A stretch of DNA of 23,810 nt from an uncultured Bacilli bacterium (GCA_947591565.1 CANQDH010000002.1:1-23810), one strand, 5' to 3'; positions 14,085 through 22,650 are shown, counted from the stretch's first letter. Numbers and translations are program-made. The notes: generated by a model not told the origin, from the letters alone.

Positions 14085-15267
14085 AGATATTAAAAGCCAT
14101 TGCTTTAGAGTTTTTCTTCATAGATAATTCACATAATTCATATTGCTTATACATAATAATTTCTTTTAATTTATCAAATTTAAAATATATTTCTTCATAG
14201 TCATCAATATATTCTTTAAAATGCTGAAAATTTTTTTTAAATTCTTTCTTTAATTCATCAATACCAGTTACAGCCTTATCTAAGAGATTAGATGCTAAAG
14301 AAATATTTTCATATTTACTTAAGCGCGTCTTCGTATAATCACTATATTGATAATACTTTTCGCGTTTTTCTTTAAAACTAATTGCCTCTTTGATACCTGA
14401 TACCGAATTTACAACTAAAAAACTTCCAACCATTATTTTTAAACCATCATGTTTAGATACATTAGTTAAATAAACGCCTACTGTCATTTTAAATAAATTA
14501 AACACCATACGTTTTAACATACATAAATGAATTTTTGTTTTAATTTTTAAACTGGCATCATTTATTCTCTTTTCTATTTCTTTCACATTTTTTTCACTAG
14601 TATCGATAGTTTTTTCATCATCTTTAGTAGTTACCTTTTTACCATTTATGTCATCTTCTATTTTTTGAATTTCCTTTTGGCAGTAAGATAAAATATCATT
14701 ATTTTTAGTATTATCAAGACTTTCTAAAGAAGATTTACGTACAAAAGACATTTTATCTTTTAATTCATCAAGTTTGTTTTTGAAACTAAATAATCTTGCT
14801 TCTTCTATTTCTAAATTATCTAATTTATAGTTATAATCGATTTTTTTCTCATAATATCTTATATCTTTTTTTAAATATTCAATAGCCTCAGGTATGTTTA
14901 AAGATATCTTTTTTTCGAGTCTTTTTTCCTTTATACGAAGTTTTTCATCAACATCATTTAATAAAGTATCAAAGATAGAAAAATCAATATTATTTTTAAC
15001 ATTCTTTTGAATAGTATATTGCTTTTTAGAAACACCATCTTTCTTATCAGTTAAAAAGTTTTGTTTTAAAAGAACCATTATTTCTTTAGAATATGTATCA
15101 TCATTTATATGCCTATCACAATAAACTTTTATTGTTTTATGGCCATTAAAATCAAGTAAATTATCAAAATCGTCTAAATTAAGTTCAGATTTTCTTTTTT
15201 TTATTGTTGCAAAGCCAAGTCTTTTATTTACATATCTGTTTTCTAATGCTTGTTTTTGATCATACAT
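14083..15267 (-). CDS. Uncharacterised 394-residue coiled-coil protein with a central hydrophobic hairpin
   Basis: No family was recognised. The protein is Lys/Glu/Asp-rich and largely helical. The N-terminal ~100 residues are globular-looking (ENRYVNKRLGFATIKKRKSE, then FDNLLDFNGHKTIKVYCDRH). Residues ~105-245 are a long predicted coiled coil. Two hydrophobic stretches at ~248-269 and ~277-297 could be a membrane hairpin, and another charged helical region completes the protein. There is no signal peptide. The start follows AGGTGAT at 5 bases, and a good SigA-type promoter lies upstream, so it is a single-gene unit convergent with the collagen operon. The layout would suit a membrane-associated scaffold or spore/division structural protein, but that is conjecture. 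Confidence 0.8.
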   Translation of the reverse strand: MYDQKQALENRYVNKRLGFATIKKRKSELNLDDFDNLLDFNGHKTIKVYCDRHINDDTYSKEIMVLLKQNFLTDKKDGVSKKQYTIQKNVKNNIDFSIFDTLLNDVDEKLRIKEKRLEKKISLNIPEAIEYLKKDIRYYEKKIDYNYKLDNLEIEEARLFSFKNKLDELKDKMSFVRKSSLESLDNTKNNDILSYCQKEIQKIEDDINGKKVTTKDDEKTIDTSEKNVKEIEKRINDASLKIKTKIHLCMLKRMVFNLFKMTVGVYLTNVSKHDGLKIMVGSFLVVNSVSGIKEAISFKEKREKYYQYSDYTKTRLSKYENISLASNLLDKAVTGIDELKKEFKKNFQHFKEYIDDYEEIYFKFDKLKEIIMYKQYELCELSMKKNSKAMAFNI

Positions 15268-15312
15268 ATTTCATCACCTATATAAATTGTACCAAATTTT
15301 TTTTTAATTGTC

Positions 15313-15341
15313 ATTATATTGTTTAAATATTTATGATGCAA
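15313..15341 (-). promoter_or_regulatory. SigA-type promoter of the 394-residue hypothetical gene
   Basis: On the minus strand TTGCAT (15336-15341), 17 bases, then TATAAT (15313-15318). The start point would be about 40 bases before the ATG. Confidence 0.7.
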
Positions 15342-15368
15342 ATTTATCCATTTTTTGAAGAAAAAAAA

Positions 15369-15905
15369 TTACTGCTTAGCAATAATTTTAACAAATTTAT
15401 CTCCATATTTTTTTTCTTTAATGGTCGTATAAATGTCATGGATTTTTTCATTTTCATACTCGCATATAATTAAACCATTTTCTTTTAGTAAATGATGTTT
15501 TTCTATATATTCTAAACATGAATTAATAAGATTTAATTTATAAGGTGGATCTAGAAAAATAAGATCAAAAGTTATTTTCTTTTCACGAAAATAATCTAGA
15601 GCGTTCATATAATCCATATTTAATACATGACTATTTTTAATACCTAAATTATTTATATTTTGACGTAAAAACTTTATAATTTCTTTATTGTGGTCCACGA
15701 AATAGCAATAAGAAGCACCATTACTTAAGGCTTCTAATCCTAAATTACCACTACCTGCAAACAAATCTAAACATATGCTTTCATGGATATGATTTTGAAT
15801 TGTTGCAAAAAGAGATTCTTTTACTCTATCCATAGTTGGCCTTGTTCCTAAAACACCATAACCTTCTATTTTTTTACCTTTATATTTACCACTTATAATT
15901 CGCAT
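15369..15905 (-). CDS. rsmD: 16S rRNA (guanine-966-N2)-methyltransferase RsmD
   Basis: A 178-residue SAM-dependent methyltransferase that methylates G966 of 16S rRNA in the small subunit. The N-terminus RIISGKYKGKKIEG and then RPTMDRVKESLF (22-33) are family signatures. The SAM-binding motif LDLFAGSGNLGLEALSNGA begins at residue 46, and the catalytic motif is DPPY (119-122). Length is normal for the family. GGAG lies 8 bases before the ATG, and the gene is 11 bases downstream of ylbE, so it belongs to the ylbD-ylbE-rsmD unit. In B. subtilis the homologue (ylbH) follows ylbD-ylbE-ylbF-ylbG and precedes coaD; ylbF, ylbG and coaD are missing here. Confidence 0.95.
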   Translation of the reverse strand: MRIISGKYKGKKIEGYGVLGTRPTMDRVKESLFATIQNHIHESICLDLFAGSGNLGLEALSNGASYCYFVDHNKEIIKFLRQNINNLGIKNSHVLNMDYMNALDYFREKKITFDLIFLDPPYKLNLINSCLEYIEKHHLLKENGLIICEYENEKIHDIYTTIKEKKYGDKFVKIIAKQ

Positions 15906-15916
15906 ATTTTACTCCT

Positions 15917-16138
15917 TTATTTTAGTGCTGACATAAATGTTCCAGCAAGTTCGACTATTTCTAACATTTTATTTATTTTATCAGATGGTCTTAATTTATA
16001 GAAAGATTTTACTTCTTCTTCAAAATTTTTGAAAGATTCGGGATTTCTTGTTAACGTTTTATACCAAGAAGCATTTTGTCTTATGTAGTTTTTATAAAGA
16101 GGACTTGCTTTTAATTTAAACTGAATATCTAAGGTCAT
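15917..16138 (-). CDS. ylbE: YlbE-like protein
   Basis: A 73-residue protein. IQFKLKASPLYKNYIRQN, the WYKTLTRNPES segment and the helical C-terminus resemble the YlbE family of Bacilli, whose biochemical function is unknown. It has no signal peptide. Its ATG shares one base with the ylbD stop (TAATG), so translation is probably coupled. Conserved placement between ylbD and rsmD supports the assignment as much as the sequence does. Confidence 0.78.
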   Translation of the reverse strand: MTLDIQFKLKASPLYKNYIRQNASWYKTLTRNPESFKNFEEEVKSFYKLRPSDKINKMLEIVELAGTFMSALK

Positions 16139-16509
16139 TAGTCTTCAAAATGCTTATATATAGGTCGTGGTTTATACTCCTCTTTGGTATCAGATTCACT
16201 ACCTTCTTTATTTCCTAAATCTTGAAGAACACCTACAACTCTTTGCAAACTATTAACGCCTTCTTGCAGACTATCTAAATTAATATTTTTAAGCCATGAT
16301 ACAATTTCTCCAACACCAAAGCCTGTTACACCTTCTTTTATGTTTGTTTCAACCTCAGGTGTTAAATAACTTTTCCATGCATCATCACTTTCACCATATA
16401 AATCGTATATTTCATAAAATTTTTGCCAGGTCATATCACCTTTTTTAACATATGTTAGAAGTCTAGGGTTTTTGCTAACAAATCCTTTAAAAGCCTCTTT
16501 ATCAGCCAT
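16138..16509 (-). CDS. ylbD: YlbD-like spore coat protein
   Basis: A 123-residue protein. FKGFVSKNPRLLTYVKKGDM followed by TWQKFYEIYDLYGESDDAW matches the YlbD family, annotated in B. subtilis as a putative coat protein. The middle has GEIVSWLKNINLDSLQEGVN and a helical stretch, and the C-terminus is hydrophilic, ending HFED. The start at 16509 is preferred over an in-frame GTG three codons upstream, because that GTG is part of the AGGTGAT ribosome binding site. It is the first gene of the ylbD-ylbE-rsmD unit, and a SigE-like promoter candidate precedes it, in keeping with mother-cell expression. How rsmD, a housekeeping gene, is expressed in vegetative cells is then unclear. Confidence 0.83.
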   Translation of the reverse strand: MADKEAFKGFVSKNPRLLTYVKKGDMTWQKFYEIYDLYGESDDAWKSYLTPEVETNIKEGVTGFGVGEIVSWLKNINLDSLQEGVNSLQRVVGVLQDLGNKEGSESDTKEEYKPRPIYKHFED

Positions 16510-16525
16510 TTTAATCACCTACATT

Positions 16526-16554
16526 ATTATATGAAATATGGGTAATTAAATGAA
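16526..16554 (-). promoter_or_regulatory. Candidate SigE-type promoter of ylbD
   Basis: On the minus strand TTCATTT (16548-16554), 14 bases, then CATATAAT (16526-16533). The -10 and the spacing are identical to those of the spoIVA candidate. The -35 is only partly like the SigE consensus. Confidence 0.42.
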
Positions 16555-16605
16555 TCATTATTTAAAATCCTATTTATATTTTACCATATTATGATGAATT
16601 TCGAT

Positions 16606-16634
16606 AAGAAAAAGTAAAGATAGACTCTTTACTT
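16606..16634 (-). terminator. Intrinsic terminator of parE-parC
   Basis: On the minus strand AAGTAAAGA (16626-16634) pairs with TCTTTACTT (16612-16620) across a five-base loop. TTTCTTATC follows. The parC stop codon lies in the first arm. Confidence 0.8.
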
Positions 16635-19151
16635 ATCAATATCAAAATTATCTAGGAAATCACCTATAGTCATTATTTTATCATCAACGGTTTTTAAATC
16701 ATCTTCGGTTATTGTTTCAGGAGCATCATTTTGAGATGTATTATCTAACGTACTTACAATAAAAGATGAATCAATCTTTCCTTTACTAATGGATGTTCCT
16801 GTTGATAAAGAATCACAGAAAGGAATTTCCGTTATTTTGACATTTGTTATATCAATACCTTGGGCTAAACCAAGAAGAGATTTGGAATTAACGACAAACG
16901 CTGATATAACATAATATGGGTTGGTTTTGACATCGCGAATTATTCTAGCACCCTTTCGCGTTCTAGACATTTTTTCAATATCGCGTGTATGCATTCTTTT
17001 AGCAGTATTTTTTTCAGTTACAATAACAATACTATCATCATCGTTTATTATTAAACCATCTTTTACTTCATCATTTTTAAGTGAAATAGCTTTGACACCT
17101 GATGTTTTTAAACCGGTAACCGGTATTTCACTAATATCATATTTAAGGGCATATCCCATTTTTGTTATAACAAGGACATTATCTTTACTATCATATGACA
17201 CACTAACAACTTCATCATCATTTTTTAAATTCATACAGTTAATAGCTTTCGAATATCTTTGAACTTTAAATTCGCTAAGTAAACTTCTTTTGACATTACC
17301 ATTTTTAGTAAAAATAGTTATATATTGTTCTTTTTCAAATGATGATACAATCATACTATTAATAACAGTTTCTTCTTCATCAATATTTACAATATTGCTT
17401 ACATGTTTTCCTAGTTCTTTCCATTTTAGTTCAGGTATCTCATATACAGGTATGTATAAATAATTACCTTTAGTTGTAAAGATTAATAATGTATCCATTG
17501 TATTTGCTTCATATATAGAAGATACATGATCTCCTTCTTTAACAAAGGTTTGTTCATCTTTATTATAACTTCTTTTAGATACACGTTTAATATATCCTTC
17601 ATTAGTTACAACGACAATAACATCTTCTTTTGGTATTGTTTCTTTGATGTCAATTTTAATTTCGGTAATTTCATCTTTGATAACAGTCTTTCTTGGTACA
17701 GCATATTCGCTTTTAATTTTCTTTAATTCGTGTTTCATAACTTCTTTTAGTTTGTTTTCATCACTTAATATTAATTTTAAGGCTTCAATAAATTTATCTA
17801 ATTTTATTTTTTCTTCTTCAAGTTCTGTAACATCTGTATTTGTTAATTTATATAATTGTAAAGTTACAATAGCTTCAGCTTGTTCAGGCGTAAAGTCAAA
17901 ACTTTTAACTAAGTTATCTTTAGCATCACCTTTATTTTTACTAGCCCTAATTACTTTAATTACCTCATCTAATATCGATAACATTTTTAAAAAACCATCG
18001 ACAATATGTAATCTTTTTAAATATGTTTTTAAATCAAATTCACTTCTTCTTACGATAACTTCTTTTTGATGAGCAATATAAGCATCTAGTAATTCAAGAA
18101 TACCAAGAGTCATTGGTCTTCTATTGACAATAGCTACCATGTTATATGAATATGTAATTTGAAGGTCAGTATTTAAGAACAAATAATTAAGTATGGCTTC
18201 TTTATTGGCGCCTGCTTTTAAATCAACGACAATTCTTAAACCTTCTCTATCACTTTCATCACGAACTTCTAACATACCATCAATTTTTTTATCAATGCGA
18301 ATACTATCCATTTTATTAACAAGGGAAGATTTATTTACTTCAAAAGGTATTTCACTAATGATGATTTGTTCTTTTCCTTTTTCTTTAACAAATTCACATT
18401 TACTACGAACTACTACTCTACCTTTTCCTGTTTCAAAGGCTTCCGTAATACCTTTTTTTCCTTCAACAATACCGCCGGTTGGAAAATCAGGACCTTTGAC
18501 AATATTTAAAATCGTATCTAAATGACAATTAGGACTATCGATTCTTTTAATAGTAGCATCGATTACTTCACCTAAATTATGGGGTGGTATATTGGTTGCA
18601 TATCCTGCTGATATACCATTTGATCCATTAACAAGAAGGTTTGGAAATTTAGCCGGTAAAACAGTTGGCTCTAAGAATCTATCATCAAAGTTAGGAGCCC
18701 AAGCAACTGTATCTTTATCTAAATCTTTTAAAAGTTCTTCACTTATTTTGGATAACCTTGCTTCTGTATAACGATATGCGGCTGGTCCATCTCCATCCAT
18801 GGAACCATTATTTCCATGAATATCAACTAATATGTGATTTTGTTTCCACCACTGACTCATTCTAACCATAGCATCATATACAGAGGAATCTCCATGTGGA
18901 TGGAATTTTCCTAAAACTTCTCCTACGGTTGATGCACATTTGATATAGGAATGATTATAAGTATTTCCTACTTTATTCATAGCATATATAATTCTTCTTT
19001 GAACGGGTTTTAATCCATCTCTTACATCAGGTATAGCCCTATCTTGAATTATTTCTTTAGCGTAACTACCAAACCTTTCACCCATTATTTCTTCAAGTGA
19101 ATATTCATGTATTCTTGATATTATATCATTTGTATCATTTTGTTTTTTCAT
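16629..19151 (-). CDS. parC: DNA topoisomerase IV subunit A
   Basis: An 840-residue DNA-cleaving subunit of topoisomerase IV, which decatenates daughter chromosomes. The N-terminus has EEIMGERFGSYAKEIIQDRA followed by IPDVRDGLKPVQRRI, then HPHGDSSVYDAM. The catalytic tyrosine is Y128 in YRYTEARLS. At the sites tied to quinolone resistance in other species it has the unaltered Ser89 and Asp93, the pair in wild-type pneumococcal ParC (S79, D83). The C-terminal beta-pinwheel (~500-800) lacks the GyrA box QRRGGKG, supporting ParC over GyrA. AAAGG lies 5 bases before the ATG. It follows parE by 46 bases in one operon. Confidence 0.95.
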   Translation of the reverse strand: MKKQNDTNDIISRIHEYSLEEIMGERFGSYAKEIIQDRAIPDVRDGLKPVQRRIIYAMNKVGNTYNHSYIKCASTVGEVLGKFHPHGDSSVYDAMVRMSQWWKQNHILVDIHGNNGSMDGDGPAAYRYTEARLSKISEELLKDLDKDTVAWAPNFDDRFLEPTVLPAKFPNLLVNGSNGISAGYATNIPPHNLGEVIDATIKRIDSPNCHLDTILNIVKGPDFPTGGIVEGKKGITEAFETGKGRVVVRSKCEFVKEKGKEQIIISEIPFEVNKSSLVNKMDSIRIDKKIDGMLEVRDESDREGLRIVVDLKAGANKEAILNYLFLNTDLQITYSYNMVAIVNRRPMTLGILELLDAYIAHQKEVIVRRSEFDLKTYLKRLHIVDGFLKMLSILDEVIKVIRASKNKGDAKDNLVKSFDFTPEQAEAIVTLQLYKLTNTDVTELEEEKIKLDKFIEALKLILSDENKLKEVMKHELKKIKSEYAVPRKTVIKDEITEIKIDIKETIPKEDVIVVVTNEGYIKRVSKRSYNKDEQTFVKEGDHVSSIYEANTMDTLLIFTTKGNYLYIPVYEIPELKWKELGKHVSNIVNIDEEETVINSMIVSSFEKEQYITIFTKNGNVKRSLLSEFKVQRYSKAINCMNLKNDDEVVSVSYDSKDNVLVITKMGYALKYDISEIPVTGLKTSGVKAISLKNDEVKDGLIINDDDSIVIVTEKNTAKRMHTRDIEKMSRTRKGARIIRDVKTNPYYVISAFVVNSKSLLGLAQGIDITNVKITEIPFCDSLSTGTSISKGKIDSSFIVSTLDNTSQNDAPETITEDDLKTVDDKIMTIGDFLDNFDIDK

Positions 19152-19197
19152 GCCATCCTTTTCCTTCCTAGCATTTCACTATTATCCAAAATAACGA

Positions 19198-21102
19198 TTA
19201 ACTAGCTCTATAATTATCCTCCATTGTAAAGATAACATTTTCATTTATCCATTCTTTACGAGGTTCTACTTTTTCACCCATTAAAACACTTACACGTTTT
19301 TCGGCTAAAGCAGCATCACTAATATTAACTCTAATCAAACTTCTCGTTTCTGGATTCATAGTTGTTTCCCATAATTGATCAGGATTCATTTCACCTAATC
19401 CTTTATATCTTTGAATTGTATATTTGCCTGTATTTTCTTTTTTCATTTGTTCTAATTCTTCATCAGTATAAGCATACATATGCTTCTTACCATAATCTAA
19501 TTTATAAAGTGGTGGTAACGCAATATAAAGTTTACCTGCTTCAATTAAACCACGCATATAATAATAGAAAAAAGTTAATAAAAGAATTTGAATATGGGCT
19601 CCATCGACATCAGCATCGGTCATGATGATAACTTTATCATAATTAGATTCACTAACTTCAAAATCACTACCAACACCAGCACCTATAGTATGAATCATCG
19701 TATTAATTTCTTCGTTTTTAATAATATCTTCCATAGAAGCCTTTGCGGTATTAATAACCTTACCTCTAAGTGGTAAAATAGCTTGAAACTTTCTATCACG
19801 TCCGCCCTTAGCACTTCCACCAGCTGAGTCTCCTTCGACCAAAAACAATTCATTTATTTTCGGATTTTTACTTTGAGCAGGAGCTAATTTACCAGATAAA
19901 TTTTTTTCAATTTTGCCTTTGGTTTTACCATTTCGAGCCTCATCTCTTGCTTTCCTAGCGGCTTCTCTTGCAAGTTTACTTTTTAATAATTTTTCAAGAA
20001 TAGTTGTTGCTACTTGCTTATTTTCTTCAAGGAAAAAGGCTAACTTTTCTGTAACCATACTATCAACAGCAACCCTTGCTTCACTTGTTCCAAGTTTACC
20101 CTTAGTTTGACCTTCAAATTGAAGTAAACTTTCAGGTATTTGTAAACTTATAATAGCTGTTAAACCCTCTCTCGTATCAGGTCCTTCTAAATTTTTATCT
20201 TTATCTTTTAAAAACTTATTTTTTCTTGCATATTCATTAAAAACTCTCGTTAAAGCACTCTTAAATCCTACCTCATGCGTTCCTCCATCATTAGTTTTTA
20301 CATTGTTGACAAAGGATACAATATTTTCATTATATGCATCAGTATACTGAAAGGCTACCTCAATATTAATTCCATCTTTATTACCTTGAAAATTAACTAC
20401 TTTATGTAAAACAGATTTATCTTCATTTAAATATTCAACAAACGAATTAAGACCATTTTCATAATGATAGACCTCTTGTTTATCTTCTATCTCATTAACA
20501 ATTTCAATCGTTAAATTATTAAGTAAAAAGGCACATTCTTGCATTCTTTCACAAATGGTTGAAAAAGAAAAATTAGTTGTTGAAAAAATGGTATCATCAG
20601 GCCAAAAACGAACCTTCGTACCTGTTTTACTAGTTCTTTCAAGTTTCGTAAGTGGTGTTTTGGTATGACCACCATTTTCAAAAGATATAAAATGTTCATA
20701 ACCATCTCTTTTGATATGTACTTCCATCTTTTTACTTAAAGCATTAACAACACTTGCACCTACTCCGTGCAAACCGCCTGATACTTTATAACCACCCGCT
20801 TCAAATTTACCACCAGCATGAAGAACCGTATATATAACTTCAGGCGTTGAAATACCACTAGAATGCATACCAACTGGTACACCTCTTCCTTCATCTTCAA
20901 CACTGATACTTCCGTCTTTATGCATAATGATTTTTATTTTTTGGCCATATCCATTGATAACTTCATCAATACAATTATCAACGATTTCCCATACTAAATG
21001 GTGAAGACCTCTCTTATCTGTTGAACCAATATACATACCTGGTCTTTTTCGAACTGCTTCTAAGCCTTCTAATATTTTAATCGAACTTTCATCGTATGCC
21101 AT
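19198..21102 (-). CDS. parE: DNA topoisomerase IV subunit B
   Basis: A 634-residue ATPase subunit. The GHKL ATP site has EIVDNCIDEV (39-48), DEGRGVPVGMH and GGLHGVGASVVNALS. The TOPRIM domain has FLVEGDSAGGSAKGGRDRKF, PLRGKVINTAKA and the metal-binding TDADVDGAHI. The motifs LQFEGQTKGKLGTSEAR and PAQSKNPK are of ParE type. GyrB would have a different sequence after QTK and usually DCSSKDP at the second site. The partner gene parC directly downstream confirms this. GGTGAT precedes the ATG by 3 bases. A good SigA-type promoter lies 16-44 bases upstream. Confidence 0.95.
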   Translation of the reverse strand: MAYDESSIKILEGLEAVRKRPGMYIGSTDKRGLHHLVWEIVDNCIDEVINGYGQKIKIIMHKDGSISVEDEGRGVPVGMHSSGISTPEVIYTVLHAGGKFEAGGYKVSGGLHGVGASVVNALSKKMEVHIKRDGYEHFISFENGGHTKTPLTKLERTSKTGTKVRFWPDDTIFSTTNFSFSTICERMQECAFLLNNLTIEIVNEIEDKQEVYHYENGLNSFVEYLNEDKSVLHKVVNFQGNKDGINIEVAFQYTDAYNENIVSFVNNVKTNDGGTHEVGFKSALTRVFNEYARKNKFLKDKDKNLEGPDTREGLTAIISLQIPESLLQFEGQTKGKLGTSEARVAVDSMVTEKLAFFLEENKQVATTILEKLLKSKLAREAARKARDEARNGKTKGKIEKNLSGKLAPAQSKNPKINELFLVEGDSAGGSAKGGRDRKFQAILPLRGKVINTAKASMEDIIKNEEINTMIHTIGAGVGSDFEVSESNYDKVIIMTDADVDGAHIQILLLTFFYYYMRGLIEAGKLYIALPPLYKLDYGKKHMYAYTDEELEQMKKENTGKYTIQRYKGLGEMNPDQLWETTMNPETRSLIRVNISDAALAEKRVSVLMGEKVEPRKEWINENVIFTMEDNYRAS

Positions 21103-21117
21103 ACTATCACCATATTA

Positions 21118-21146
21118 ATATTAACATTTTTAAAAATTTTTGACAA
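21118..21146 (-). promoter_or_regulatory. SigA-type promoter of parE-parC
   Basis: On the minus strand TTGTCA (21141-21146), 17 bases, then TAATAT (21118-21123). The start point would lie about 10 bases before the parE ATG, giving a very short leader. Confidence 0.65.
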
Positions 21147-21156
21147 GTTTTTAAAA

Positions 21157-21179
21157 GAAAAAAGATGAGATTTCATCTT
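21157..21179 (-). terminator. Intrinsic terminator of gpr
   Basis: On the minus strand AAGATGA (21173-21179) pairs with TCATCTT (21162-21168) across a four-base loop. TTTTTCTTTT follows. Confidence 0.8.
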
Positions 21180-21207
21180 ATTTTATAACGTCTTTTCCTA
21201 TTTTTAA

Positions 21208-22227
21208 TTATAAATTTTCAATATTGTGATGAAGGGCTCTATTTAAACCATTACCAATAACATCACCAAGTTTTTCCATAATAAAATCAACTTCTTTAGG
21301 TGTAACCATTAAATTATAGCCTATAGGAGATAAAACTTCATATATGAGTTTCCTTACATCAACATCGTTTAGCATCCCAACAAGGCCCATTAAATTTTCA
21401 CGATCTTCTTTCGTAATTTGGATATCTTTTTTTAAATAATTAGGGTTACCAAAAGATAGTTTATTAGCAGGACTATGAAGATGTTTTTTTGTATAAGAAA
21501 AATGTTTATACATATAATTTATTGTATCACTTACAATCGTTACAGCATCAACAACAGTTGGAACACCAATCGCAATTACCGGTTTTCCTATGACTTCTTT
21601 ATTTATTTCTTTTCTTTTATTACCTATACCACTTCCCGGATTGATACCAGCATCAGTTATTTGAATTGTTTTATTTACTCTTTCAAGAGCCTGACTAGCT
21701 AGAGCATCAATAACAATCAAAAAAGCAGGATTTTCGGCCTCAACGATACTTTTAATTAAATCACTTGTTTCAATACCTGTTTGTCCCATAACACCTGGTG
21801 CAATAGCGCTTACACATCTAAAACCATCACTTACATTACCAATTTTAAACAAATGACTTGTTACAACAATATTATCAATAGTAATTGGTCCTAATGAATC
21901 AGGCGTTGATTTATCATTACCAAGACCTATAATTAAAGCAGATGCATCATCATCAATATTTAACTGTTTTAAAAGTTTTTTTATATGAAGGGCAAATACT
22001 TCTTTTAATTTTTCTTTATTGTTATAATCCGTTGCATCATCAAATTCAATGGTTATATAAGTACCCTCTTTTTTATTAGTTATAGATGCTTCTTCTTTAT
22101 TTAATTTCATCGTTGTTACTTTAATACCATCGATATCTTCTGTTTGTTTATTAACGTTATTACTTATCGATTCAATCGCTAAATCGGTTCTAATTTCATA
22201 ATTCTTTAAATCAATTATCTTTTTCAT
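21208..22227 (-). CDS. gpr: Germination protease GPR
   Basis: A 339-residue protease that starts degradation of small acid-soluble spore proteins at germination. It is made as a zymogen in the forespore. The N-terminal YEIRTDLAIES (10-20) matches the propeptide/processing region, whose family form is VRTDLA-E. Other signatures are GLGNDKSTPDSLGP and the VIDALAS aspartate region, with TDAGINPGSGIGNKRKEI after it; GPR is an atypical aspartic peptidase. The start at 22227 has AGGTGAT 4 bases upstream. An upstream TTG in frame has no such support. It is divergent from rpsT, as these genes also neighbour each other in B. subtilis. It is a single-gene unit with its own terminator. Confidence 0.95.
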   Translation of the reverse strand: MKKIIDLKNYEIRTDLAIESISNNVNKQTEDIDGIKVTTMKLNKEEASITNKKEGTYITIEFDDATDYNNKEKLKEVFALHIKKLLKQLNIDDDASALIIGLGNDKSTPDSLGPITIDNIVVTSHLFKIGNVSDGFRCVSAIAPGVMGQTGIETSDLIKSIVEAENPAFLIVIDALASQALERVNKTIQITDAGINPGSGIGNKRKEINKEVIGKPVIAIGVPTVVDAVTIVSDTINYMYKHFSYTKKHLHSPANKLSFGNPNYLKKDIQITKEDRENLMGLVGMLNDVDVRKLIYEVLSPIGYNLMVTPKEVDFIMEKLGDVIGNGLNRALHHNIENL

Positions 22228-22243
22228 AGCATCACCTATATAT

Positions 22244-22272
22244 ATTTTTACCAAAAGTTGTTATTTTTATTG
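22244..22272 (-). promoter_or_regulatory. Candidate SigF/SigG-type forespore promoter of gpr
   Basis: On the minus strand GGTAAAAAT (22244-22252) fits the SigF -10 pattern GGNNANANT. CAATA (22268-22272), 15 bases upstream, is a partial match to its -35. Its outer edge overlaps the rpsT -35. Confidence 0.4.
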
Positions 22273-22298
22273 ATTTTTTTGCAATTTTTTGTTAGAAT
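22270..22298 (+). promoter_or_regulatory. SigA-type promoter of rpsT
   Basis: TTGATT (22270-22275), 17 bases, then TAGAAT (22293-22298). The start point would lie about 24 bases before the rpsT ATG. Confidence 0.7.
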
Positions 22299-22328
22299 TA
22301 TCTTATGTGAAAGCTTGGAGGTGATAAT

Positions 22329-22589
22329 ATGCCAAATATGAAAAACGCAAAAAAAGCTGTTAGAAATAATCCTAAAAGAAAAGAATTAAATAATACTTTC
22401 AAAGCAAGTATGAAAAGTGCAATTAAAAACGTTGAAAAAGCTGTTGAAGCAAATGATAAAGAAAAAGCAACTGATAATTTAAAAGTTGCAATCAAAAGAA
22501 TAGATAAAGCGGCTGCTAAAGGAATCGTTCATAAGAACTATGTTGCTCGTAATAAATCTCGTTTAACAAAAAAAGTAAACTCTTTATAA
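22329..22589 (+). CDS. rpsT: 30S ribosomal protein S20
   Basis: An 86-residue basic, all-helical protein of the small ribosomal subunit that binds the 5' domain of 16S rRNA. MPNMKNAKKAVRNNPKRKEL, then the helix FKASMKSAIKNVEKAV and the tail GIVHKNYVARNKSRL are diagnostic. The length is typical. The GGAGGTGAT ribosome binding site is nearly perfect, placed 3-9 bases before the ATG, as expected for a highly expressed gene. The stop codon touches the terminator stem. It is monocistronic and divergent from gpr. Confidence 0.97.
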   Translation: MPNMKNAKKAVRNNPKRKELNNTFKASMKSAIKNVEKAVEANDKEKATDNLKVAIKRIDKAAAKGIVHKNYVARNKSRLTKKVNSL

Positions 22590-22618
22590 AATAAATTCAA
22601 AAAGAATTTATTTTTTTT
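22589..22618 (+). terminator. Intrinsic terminator of rpsT
   Basis: AAATAAATTC (22589-22598) pairs with GAATTTATTT (22604-22613) across a five-base loop and continues into a run of Ts. Confidence 0.85.
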
Positions 22619-22650
22619 GGAAAATTAGATATAATAAAACTGGTGATGAT

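Noticed and set aside
19198..21102. Reading parE/parC as gyrB/gyrA
   Set aside because: The A subunit lacks the GyrA box, and the B subunit has the ParE-type LQFEGQTKGKLGTSEAR and PAQSKN motifs. The two lie together as parE-parC.
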